Source of the DNA: an uncultured Ignavibacteria bacterium
GTDB taxonomy: Bacteria > Bacteroidota > Ignavibacteria > Kapaibacteriales > UBA961
DNA length: 5,802 bases
Reading direction: 5' to 3'
Assembly (NCBI GenBank): GCA_937868245.1
Contig: CALMMI010000317.1
Location: 1 to 5,802, forward strand
Part shown: one piece after another, positions 1 to 5,802 of the stretch
Numbering within the stretch: the stretch's first letter is position 1
Layout of the letters: the number at the start of each line of letters is the position of its first letter
Translations under genes and position numbers: made by a program
The notes under the pieces: generated by a model
What the model was told of the DNA's origin: nothing
Database searches by the model: none
The model's input: only the letters and a program-made list of their open reading frames with translations

Positions 1-2339
1 GCGCAATCAGAATCGAAAAAGACATGTTGCAGCAATACAGCTGGCAATTATACTGTACCGGAGTAAGCGACGAAGTGGAAGTATATATCAACCATCAATA
101 TGTTGGTAGATATTTTGGTGGTATGACTCCATTCTATATCAAACTCCCAGACAGAATGATTTCTGCCGGGACGAATACCCTGGAGCTTGTAATATCACCC
201 ACACCTGCTTTCACTCAGCGGCATATTTTCTCACAGAGAAGTTTCTCCGGTTCAATACGTGAATTGCTTCTTGTCGGAATGCCACAAATTTGGATTAACG
301 ATGTCCGCATAAAAAGCACGTTAACAAATTCATCGTGTGATTTGAAAACAATGTTGTCGGTATCGTCAAGTGCAATCGAAAAGATTCCTTTACCTTCTGC
401 CGACAGCAGTAAAACACTATCCCTTAAGAAATTCCCTGTGAATGTAGAAGCTACATTACGGAAAATGGGTAAACAGGAAGTGGTAGCACAATCAGAATCG
501 AAAGTTATTGAAATAGAACGGGACATAACAGTACCACTTGACTTAGGGCTTAGAATTGCCTCACCGGAATTATGGTCACCTTCTGAACCTAATCTTTATG
601 AAATGACCATAAAGATTACAAAGAACACTGTAGTACTGGATGAATATGTGGTTTCAGTTGGAGTTCACGATATACGGATCACAAATGACGGTGAAAAGTA
701 TTCGATTATGCTGAACGGTTCTCCGTTGAATATTAAAGGTGTTGAATATACCGAAACCTTTGGCGAAGGCGGACAGACGGTTACAAATGAACAACTGGAA
801 AAAGATGTAATTCTTCTTAAAACATTGGGTGTGAATGTTGTACGTGTTAGGTTTGCTCCCCCACATCCATATTTTGTAGAATTATGTAATAAGAATGGAT
901 TGCTCTTGCTTGTTGATATCCCTGCATACGATATTCCCGCTTCAATAATCGGTTCTGATGAATTTTTTGTCCGAATGAAGAATATTGCTGAAAGAAGTAT
1001 CAGCGCATTTGATCGTCAGCCATGTCTTCTCGGCTGGGGTATTGGTGACGGATTCCCCGAAAGCTCTTCAGCAGTTAAAAAATATCAGGAAAATATAACA
1101 ACTGCAATCAGACAGCTATCTTCAAAAATTCTTTATAAAACTGTTCGATTTGGTGCAAAAACCATTGCTACCGAAGGTCTGGACTTAATTTGTTTCAGAG
1201 CAGACAAATCGTGGCTACCCGGAGATGATTTCCGAGAAGAAATAGAAAGACTACGTGGGCTCTCAGCACAAAAGCCTGTGATGGTTTGTTATGGTAAATT
1301 GGTACAGCCAAATAACCTCAACGGTTATGCAGATCCGTTATCTGTTGAATCACAAGCCCAGTATATAAGAGATTGCTATCGAACCGTACAACAGACAAAA
1401 GCAATCGGAAGCATTGTTTGGACATTTAATGACTACTCGACCGCCAGACAAATCCTTCTAACAAATTCAACAGATCAATTTGTTTGTACTTCCGGGTTAA
1501 TGGATATTTACCGCCAACCCCGGTTATCCTATTTTATGTTCAAAGCGTTGCTTAACGACGAAAAAGAGCCTCTGCTGCGAACAGGTAACTTCAAAGAGGA
1601 TACACCGATAATTTATATTGGAGTTGGGCTTACATTCGGAATTTTGATTTTCCTATTAATGAGCCGTTTCCGCCGTTTTCGTGAATACATCGGCAGGGCA
1701 ATTTTCAGACCGTATAACTTTTATTCTGATATACGCGATCAACGGATTCTCTCTACGTTCCAAACCTTAGCATTAGGAATTGCGATTGCCGGAACTGCTG
1801 CAATTATTTTATCGTCGGTGTTCTATTACTATCGAGCCAGCGAAGGTACTGAATATCTCTTTATGCTTTTAATTCCAAATGCTTTCAGAAGTATATTGGA
1901 TACGGCTCTTTGGAGCCCGGCATACTCCCTACTGCTGTTCACTTTTATCGTATTCATTAATACTCTTATCATTGCAGTGATTATTCGAATGGCAGCATTT
2001 TTTGTTCGCAGCAGGATTTTTTACAGCGATGCTCTTACAATCGTCATTTGGTCAATCCTCCCAATTCTAATGTTGTTACCAATTGCAATGGGATTGTTCA
2101 AAATACTAACAATTTCTTCTTCACATTGGCTACTGTTAACAATTATGGGCGCTGTAGTAGTCTGGTGTGCCACACGCACATTAGAAGCTACTGCAGTAGT
2201 TTTTGATCTGCCTAAAGCCAGAGTTTATTTGATAGGTGTAGGTATCATTATCATACTCTTGGGTGGAAGTATTTTATTTATGAATTATCGATCAGGATTG
2301 TTCAATTATTTGCAATATTACTTTGCCGTTATGCGGTAA
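1..2339 (+). CDS. Membrane-anchored GH2-like protein, probable pseudoglycosidase with C-terminal Yip1-like membrane domain (5' end outside window)
   Basis: The frame is open from base 3, so the gene starts upstream and the first ATG (base 24) is probably internal; residues are numbered from it. Residues 1-60 match the GH2 sugar-binding jelly roll (EVYINHQYVG, then FGGMTPF). Residues 90-215 look like the Ig-like sandwich, with PELWSPSEPNLY typical of its end. Residues 216-510 follow the TIM barrel: LNGSPLNIKGV, then LKTLGVNVVRVR, FVELCNKNGLLLLVD, IVWTFNDYS and GLMDIYRQPR. The acid/base motif W-S-x-x-N-E reads WGIGDG (338-343), and the nucleophile segment reads KPVMVCYG (417-424), so neither catalytic Glu is present. 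About six hydrophobic helices follow, near 528-546, 578-602, 632-660, 668-692, 698-717 and 733-753. The last five, with RTLEATAVVFDLPKARVYLIG between two of them, resemble Yip1-family membrane proteins. Arg-rich loops after helices 1, 3 and 5 suggest that the GH2 part is periplasmic. A binding or sensing role is inferred; an active glycosidase is unlikely. It lies 10 bases before the VIT-VWA gene. Confidence 0.8.
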   Translation, partial: AIRIEKDMLQQYSWQLYCTGVSDEVEVYINHQYVGRYFGGMTPFYIKLPDRMISAGTNTLELVISPTPAFTQRHIFSQRSFSGSIRELLLVGMPQIWINDVRIKSTLTNSSCDLKTMLSVSSSAIEKIPLPSADSSKTLSLKKFPVNVEATLRKMGKQEVVAQSESKVIEIERDITVPLDLGLRIASPELWSPSEPNLYEMTIKITKNTVVLDEYVVSVGVHDIRITNDGEKYSIMLNGSPLNIKGVEYTETFGEGGQTVTNEQLEKDVILLKTLGVNVVRVRFAPPHPYFVELCNKNGLLLLVDIPAYDIPASIIGSDEFFVRMKNIAERSISAFDRQPCLLGWGIGDGFPESSSAVKKYQENITTAIRQLSSKILYKTVRFGAKTIATEGLDLICFRADKSWLPGDDFREEIERLRGLSAQKPVMVCYGKLVQPNNLNGYADPLSVESQAQYIRDCYRTVQQTKAIGSIVWTFNDYSTARQILLTNSTDQFVCTSGLMDIYRQPRLSYFMFKALLNDEKEPLLRTGNFKEDTPIIYIGVGLTFGILIFLLMSRFRRFREYIGRAIFRPYNFYSDIRDQRILSTFQTLALGIAIAGTAAIILSSVFYYYRASEGTEYLFMLLIPNAFRSILDTALWSPAYSLLLFTFIVFINTLIIAVIIRMAAFFVRSRIFYSDALTIVIWSILPILMLLPIAMGLFKILTISSSHWLLLTIMGAVVVWCATRTLEATAVVFDLPKARVYLIGVGIIIILLGGSILFMNYRSGLFNYLQYYFAVMR
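1605..2285 (+). other. Polytopic membrane domain of the GH2-like protein (Yip1-like)
   Basis: Residues 528-754 of the GH2-like protein hold about six hydrophobic stretches of 19-29 residues. Basic residues cluster after helix 1 (SRFRRFREYIGR), after helix 3 (VRSR) and around the loop after helix 5 (R718 to R733). By the positive-inside rule these loops are cytoplasmic, which puts the N-terminal GH2 part and the short C-terminal tail in the periplasm. The resemblance to Yip1-family domains was judged by eye and is moderate. GH2 enzymes normally lack such a domain. Confidence 0.6.
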
Positions 2340-2349
2340 TTAACAGTAT

Positions 2350-4713
2350 ATGAAGAATTTTATCCGCATGAACCAAAGTATCCGTATTGCAGTTCTCACC
2401 TGTTTGTGTGTCGTTACTTTTCTGTGTCAAATTTCAATTGTTTGCGCACAAGAAGAGACACCGGATGAAAATGTATCCGGTCAGTACGGAGCAACTAATG
2501 CGTCTATGCTCTCACCGCAATTCCTAGTAAACAGTGATGAACCTGATATTGATTCTTTAGTTTTGATCAGTACTGCTGTAAAGGCTAATATTGCAGGAAT
2601 TATAAGTGATGTGAGGGTACTTCAAAAGTATTCTTACAATGGGACAAAACCTCTTGAGGCTGCCTACGCCGTTCCCCTTTCCCAGCAATCAACGATGCAC
2701 GGAATTACTATCAAAGCAGCAGGACAAATCATAGCATCATCAACACAAGACCGAGAAGCAGCAGGTGAAATCTACGATAAAATAAAAAAGAAAATCGACC
2801 CGTTTTTTGTTGAGTGGAAAAGAGCCAACATATTTCAGGTTCATATATCAAATGTACCAAGTGGTACGGTGATAGAGGTAGAAACACATTATACAGAGTT
2901 ACTTTCTCCTATCGGAGGGGCATACAGATTTATATACCCTAAAACTGTAAAACCCCGATATATGAAAATCATGAATGTTGTACCTTTATTTAGAGATACA
3001 TGGGCAGATTCTAGTTTTGAAGAACCACCTTCTTATCCTGAAGGTGCATTTTCAATATCAGTATCCGTTTCAGCAGGTGTACCAATATCTAACTTGAATT
3101 GTATATCACCTTCACATACAATTACAACACAGGAGTCTGCAGGAAACATCCTGTCTGCTAATCTTGCTGCAAATGAGCCTCTTACTAAGGATTTTGTACT
3201 TTCTTACCAACTTGCCGGAGCAAAGCCCCAAGCAAACCTGATGCTTTACCAAGGTGAAAAGGAAAATTATTTCCTACTTACTCTGCACCCCCCTTTGGAA
3301 ACAGTTGCGCGGGAACTTCCACCGCATGAATACATCATTTTAGCAGATTCAACAGTAACGGATGGTGAATCCGGCAAAATAATGCAGACAGTTTTTGCTG
3401 ATTTTGCTCAAACCCTTCGTCCGAAAGATAAGATAAATGTAGTTACCTTTGGGAGTAGTTCGGAACTGCTTACTCCCAAATCTTTCTTAGCTTCCCCAGA
3501 GAATATCAAACTTGCCGGTACATTCCTCGATAAACCTCCTTCTACCGGTAGTGATCATTCAAAACTTCTTGCTGCATTGCAACGGTGTATTGCATTGCCG
3601 ACAACAAACGGCTATTCACGTTCTATAATCATTGCTACAAACGGTTATGTATCAGTTGATCAGGAAACGTTTGATTTTATTGCAAGTAAACTAAATGTTG
3701 CGAATATCTTTACCGTAGGCATCGGCGAAAATACAAACCCGATATTTTTCAATATCATCGGACGCCTTACAATGAGCGAACCTACCATCATTGCCACACC
3801 CGAAGAAGCAAAAGCCAAATCTGTCGATATCGGCGGATATATTCAATCATCGGTTCTTACGAAAGTTAAAGTTGATTTCAAGGGCTTGGAAACATACGAT
3901 ATTGAGCCTGCAAGTTATCCGGATGTATTTGCAAACCGTCCGGTCTTTATTTTCGGGAAATGGCGTGGTAAACTTCAAGGAAAAATGATAGTAAAAGGCA
4001 ATGCTTTGGGTGCACCATTTGTTTCAAGTATAGATTTGGCAGCAACCAAACCAAATGTTGCAAATATTGCTTTGCAGTATCTCTGGGCAAGATACCGTTC
4101 AACACGGTTGACTGACTACAACATTTACAGTCGCGACTCAAAACGTGTTGAGGAAATTTCTTCGCTCGGAACAAACTTCTCAATTCAAACAGTGTACACA
4201 GCCTTTACGTTTGCAGGAATAGATACTTCCTCTACTCCGAATCAAATTTATGCCGTGGTTCAACAGCCATTGAATCTAAATCAGAACTCATCAAGTACAA
4301 GCAGCTCACCCGGTCTTGCAAGTACAACAGTAGTGGAAGTGGCAGTTGCTGCATGTTCTATTGCCGATGCTGACTATGCTGAAGAAGAAGGTTTTATTTC
4401 CATTGGTGACATTATTATCGATAAAGGGTTGTCACCAGAAGCAGCAAAAGCACAACTTGACCAGCAATTATATGATTTGCAGCTTTGCTATGCTACAGCT
4501 TTGCATCATTACAGACACCTGCAAGGTAAAACCAAGTTTAGAGTTGTGTTGGATGCTACCGGGACTATTGCTGAGATTTCCCTTTTAGATTCAGAACTCA
4601 ATATTGACGAGGTAAATCAATGTATCCTTGATGCAGTTCGTAAGTTCAAATTCACGGCTCCACCTGATGTAACGCCGGCTATAACATTCTTGCTGATTTT
4701 CGAAGTGATTTAA
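2350..4713 (+). CDS. Exported VIT and VWA domain protein with AgmX/PglI-type C-terminal domain
   Basis: The gene is complete at 787 residues. Residues 1-33 are a signal peptide: Lys/Arg start, hydrophobic core 12-31, likely cleavage after VCA33. Residues 70-200 are a VIT domain, with PLEAAYAVPL, DREAAGEIYDKIKKK, ANIFQVHISNVPSGTVIEVE and FIYPKTVKPRY. Residues 326-500 are a VWA domain: the MIDAS loop reads D333-S-T-V-T337 instead of DxSxS, the usual Thr loop has Ser401, and TDG is TNG (N431). Residues 501-625 match the region that usually follows VWA in VIT-VWA proteins (FANRPVFIFGKW, LWARYR, VYTAFTFAG). A Ser/Thr/Asn linker (642-660) leads to residues 695-787, which resemble the AgmX/PglI tail: LCYATAL, LQGKTKFRVVLDATGTI, QCILDAVRKFKF, with paired C713 and C758. 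Such proteins are thought to bind proteins through VIT-VWA; the partner is unknown. ATG 2350 was chosen because it gives a good signal peptide. ATG 2368 is possible, and neither has a clear Shine-Dalgarno sequence. It is probably co-transcribed with the GH2-like gene. Confidence 0.9.
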   Translation: MKNFIRMNQSIRIAVLTCLCVVTFLCQISIVCAQEETPDENVSGQYGATNASMLSPQFLVNSDEPDIDSLVLISTAVKANIAGIISDVRVLQKYSYNGTKPLEAAYAVPLSQQSTMHGITIKAAGQIIASSTQDREAAGEIYDKIKKKIDPFFVEWKRANIFQVHISNVPSGTVIEVETHYTELLSPIGGAYRFIYPKTVKPRYMKIMNVVPLFRDTWADSSFEEPPSYPEGAFSISVSVSAGVPISNLNCISPSHTITTQESAGNILSANLAANEPLTKDFVLSYQLAGAKPQANLMLYQGEKENYFLLTLHPPLETVARELPPHEYIILADSTVTDGESGKIMQTVFADFAQTLRPKDKINVVTFGSSSELLTPKSFLASPENIKLAGTFLDKPPSTGSDHSKLLAALQRCIALPTTNGYSRSIIIATNGYVSVDQETFDFIASKLNVANIFTVGIGENTNPIFFNIIGRLTMSEPTIIATPEEAKAKSVDIGGYIQSSVLTKVKVDFKGLETYDIEPASYPDVFANRPVFIFGKWRGKLQGKMIVKGNALGAPFVSSIDLAATKPNVANIALQYLWARYRSTRLTDYNIYSRDSKRVEEISSLGTNFSIQTVYTAFTFAGIDTSSTPNQIYAVVQQPLNLNQNSSSTSSSPGLASTTVVEVAVAACSIADADYAEEEGFISIGDIIIDKGLSPEAAKAQLDQQLYDLQLCYATALHHYRHLQGKTKFRVVLDATGTIAEISLLDSELNIDEVNQCILDAVRKFKFTAPPDVTPAITFLLIFEVI
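4432..4710 (+). other. AgmX/PglI-type (TonB-C-like) C-terminal domain of the VIT-VWA protein
   Basis: Residues 695-787 have the family's usual order: a helix ending in a Cys-Tyr pair (LQLCYATAL), a Gly-led strand (QGKTKFRVVLDATGTI), a segment with Ser748 (LLDSELNIDEV), a second Cys in a helix (NQCILDAVRKFKF), and a final strand before the stop. The two Cys may form a disulfide in the periplasm. The domain is best known from Myxococcus gliding and secretion proteins. The match was made by eye from motif order. Confidence 0.7.
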
Positions 4714-4748
4714 GATGTGGAATCAAGCAGCATATAAATTTCTTTTCA

Positions 4749-4801
4749 AAAAGTAACAGCCCATACAGATTAGATAAATCTGTATGGGCTGTTATACTTT
4801 T
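4749..4801. terminator. Bidirectional intrinsic terminator between convergent genes
   Basis: A perfect 17-bp stem, with arms 4755-4771 (AACAGCCCATACAGATT) and 4777-4793, encloses a 5-base loop (AGATA). Beyond it AAAAGT (4749-4754) pairs with ACTTTT (4796-4801) around a 2-base bulge (4794-4795). The right flank gives a short T run for plus-strand transcripts, and the A run at 4748-4752 gives one for minus-strand transcripts. It lies 35 bases after the VIT-VWA stop codon and about 20 bases from the stop codon of the opposite gene, as expected for a shared terminator. Confidence 0.85.
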
Positions 4802-4821
4802 GAATGATATATCTTCGACCG

Positions 4822-5802
4822 CTATAATATCACTGCCACCTGCTCTGTGCAAGCACCCGTCGGTGAAATCAGCCTTACAAAGTAAACACCGTCAACAGTT
4901 AAATTTATCGGGAAGCTATGTTCTCCTGCTTCCAAAACACCCTCGTAAATTGTATTGACTGTCTCCCCTATTGAATTTACAATATGTAATCGAACTTGAC
5001 TATATGTTGAAAGTTCAAAATGTACTGAAGAATTATCTGATATGGGGTTTGGAGTAACCTTTAAACTTATTCTATCTTTAATTTCATTGTTAAGTACAGA
5101 TGAGACAACACCGCTTCCAAAAACCAAAATTGTGTCGTTTCCATTATAGGTTAAAAATCGGATTTGCCCATTTTGAGTTGTAGATGAAGTTGGTGCAAAA
5201 CGTATTGTAACAGGAGTCTTACCTAATGGCGCAACTATAAATGTTTTGGGAATACACGAAAACATCGGATTTGTAGAGACCGTACTTGTTACTCGCAGAG
5301 TATCAGTTCCAAGGTTTCTTACATCAATAAGTGTATCAACAAATGTACCCGTCCCAACAGAACCAAATAAAATGGATTTGTTCGTAAACTGTATCTTAAC
5401 GTTTGGTTTTGTCCCCTCTCCCTGTACAAAAATTGTATCGGGAACTGTGTTACTTACTGAAAGCAATGTAGTGGAAACTATTCCTTCGGAATTGGGAGTA
5501 AAACTAATCTTTACATCAATACCTGCTCCAGGTGCTAATGTAAACTGAGAAGGTTTTACAGAGAACGTATTTACAAATGGATTGGAGGAAATGAAATACG
5601 ATACACGAAGAGTATCATTTCCTGGATTTGAAATGTTTATAAGTGTATCTTTTGTTGTTGATATTGATGCCTTATTAAAGTCAATCTGATGAATGTTAAA
5701 TTTTATTGCAGCAGATTTTATTGGTTGAAGTGTCAGTTTGTAAGCCCCTCGATTTGTAAAAGCATATACGGCATCGTTAGTAGCAACAAGCCCACGGACG
5801 GT
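4822..5802 (-). CDS. Secreted protein with two ASH-type repeats and T9SS type A sorting domain (5' end outside window)
   Basis: The frame is open on the minus strand from the window edge (5802) to the TAG at 4822-4824. This gives 326 visible residues of a longer protein, so any start inside the window is unlikely. Residues 1-24 (VATNDAVYAFTNRGAYKL) look like the last strands of a beta-propeller blade; this is weak. Residues 33-130 and 131-232 are two ASH/choice-of-anchor-D Ig-like repeats. They share DTLI, N-x-G-x-DTLRV, SxNP, the APxG region, I-x-F-x-P and an ending in GxG. Residues 233-247 are a linker. Residues 248-326 are a T9SS type A sorting domain: VTPNPISDNSSVHFEL, then IVNSIGETV, LEAGEHSFPI and DGVYFVRL. 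The known role of that domain is to direct cargo across the outer membrane, where it is cut off. The product is therefore probably secreted or surface-bound. It converges on the VIT-VWA gene, shares its terminator and is not in its operon. Confidence 0.85.
   Translation of the reverse strand, partial: TVRGLVATNDAVYAFTNRGAYKLTLQPIKSAAIKFNIHQIDFNKASISTTKDTLINISNPGNDTLRVSYFISSNPFVNTFSVKPSQFTLAPGAGIDVKISFTPNSEGIVSTTLLSVSNTVPDTIFVQGEGTKPNVKIQFTNKSILFGSVGTGTFVDTLIDVRNLGTDTLRVTSTVSTNPMFSCIPKTFIVAPLGKTPVTIRFAPTSSTTQNGQIRFLTYNGNDTILVFGSGVVSSVLNNEIKDRISLKVTPNPISDNSSVHFELSTYSQVRLHIVNSIGETVNTIYEGVLEAGEHSFPINLTVDGVYFVRLISPTGACTEQVAVIL
4825..5061 (-). other. T9SS type A C-terminal sorting domain
   Basis: The last 79 residues have the family's usual length and order. 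TPNP opens the domain, an I-V-N-S-x-G-E segment lies in the middle, and an L-x-x-G-x-x-x-x-x-I strand precedes G-V-Y-F-V-R-L. A short strand ends at the stop codon. This domain occurs in Bacteroidota and close relatives and implies that the host encodes a type IX secretion system. Confidence 0.85.
5107..5706 (-). repeat. Two tandem ASH/choice-of-anchor-D protein repeats
   Basis: The two copies are about 98 and 102 residues, at 5413-5706 and 5107-5412. Both carry DTLI followed by N-x-G-x-DTLRV, a S-x-NP turn, a hydrophobic strand before AP, and F-x-P. The similarity is clear in protein and patchy in DNA (for example GAGTATCA and TAAGTGTATC recur), so the duplication looks old. More copies may lie beyond the window. 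Confidence 0.75.

Noticed and set aside
215..866. Minus-strand open frames at 215-526 and 654-866
   Set aside because: They lie opposite the GH2-like gene, whose protein has clear family motifs there. Their translations show no recognisable domain.
2340..2349. A separate promoter between the first two genes
   Set aside because: The gap is only 10 bases, and I see no convincing promoter elements at the end of the upstream gene. Co-transcription is simpler.
3343..3360. Reading the VWA metal site as fully destroyed (Ala at the first Asp)
   Set aside because: Aligning from the conserved Pro-x-Glu before the strand puts D333 at the first Asp, giving DxTxT. The site is altered, not erased.
3791..4588. 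Open frames at 3791-3988 (+), 3947-4183 (-) and 4346-4588 (+)
   Set aside because: All sit inside the VIT-VWA gene, whose frame has recognised family segments throughout. Nothing in these translations looks like a protein family.
5464..5466. TTG as the start of the minus-strand gene
   Set aside because: The frame continues open to the window edge, and the sequence upstream of the TTG completes the first ASH-type repeat. The TTG is therefore an internal Leu codon.
5246..5548. Plus-strand open frame opposite the T9SS cargo gene
   Set aside because: The minus-strand frame here encodes two matching ASH-type repeats. The plus-strand product has no recognisable feature.

Overview
The window looks like chromosome of a Gram-negative bacterium of the FCB group: Bacteroidota or a near relative such as Ignavibacteria or Kapabacteria. 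Three things point there: a type IX secretion (T9SS) type A sorting domain, tandem ASH/choice-of-anchor-D repeats, and an AT-leaning composition with no clear Shine-Dalgarno sequence before the one visible gene start. The lineage is an inference; no rRNA or marker gene is present. Three protein genes fill nearly the whole window, and two of them run off its ends. I see no RNA gene, insertion sequence or CRISPR array.

Layout. (1) Positions 1-2339, plus strand: the 3' part of a gene for a membrane-anchored protein built on the glycoside hydrolase family 2 (GH2) plan. It has a sugar-binding-like jelly roll, an Ig-like sandwich and a TIM-barrel-like region, then about six transmembrane helices resembling a Yip1-type domain. 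Both catalytic glutamates appear to be missing. (2) Positions 2350-4713, plus strand, 10 bases downstream: a complete gene for an exported protein with VIT and von Willebrand A (VWA) domains. It ends in a Ser-rich linker and an AgmX/PglI-type (TonB-C-like) tail. (3) Positions 4714-4821: a convergent intergenic gap almost filled by a long hairpin that should terminate transcription from both sides. (4) Positions 4822-5802, minus strand: the 3' part of a T9SS cargo gene with a possible beta-propeller remnant, two ASH-type repeats and the C-terminal sorting domain.

How they may work together. The first two genes are probably one transcription unit. Both products are predicted to act at the envelope: the GH2-like part should face the periplasm, and the VIT-VWA protein carries a signal peptide. 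Both use binding folds whose catalytic or metal sites are altered. A periplasmic binding or scaffold pair is the simplest reading, but it is inference. The third gene is convergent, separately transcribed and probably unrelated in function. The operon pair is the most unusual part of the window.
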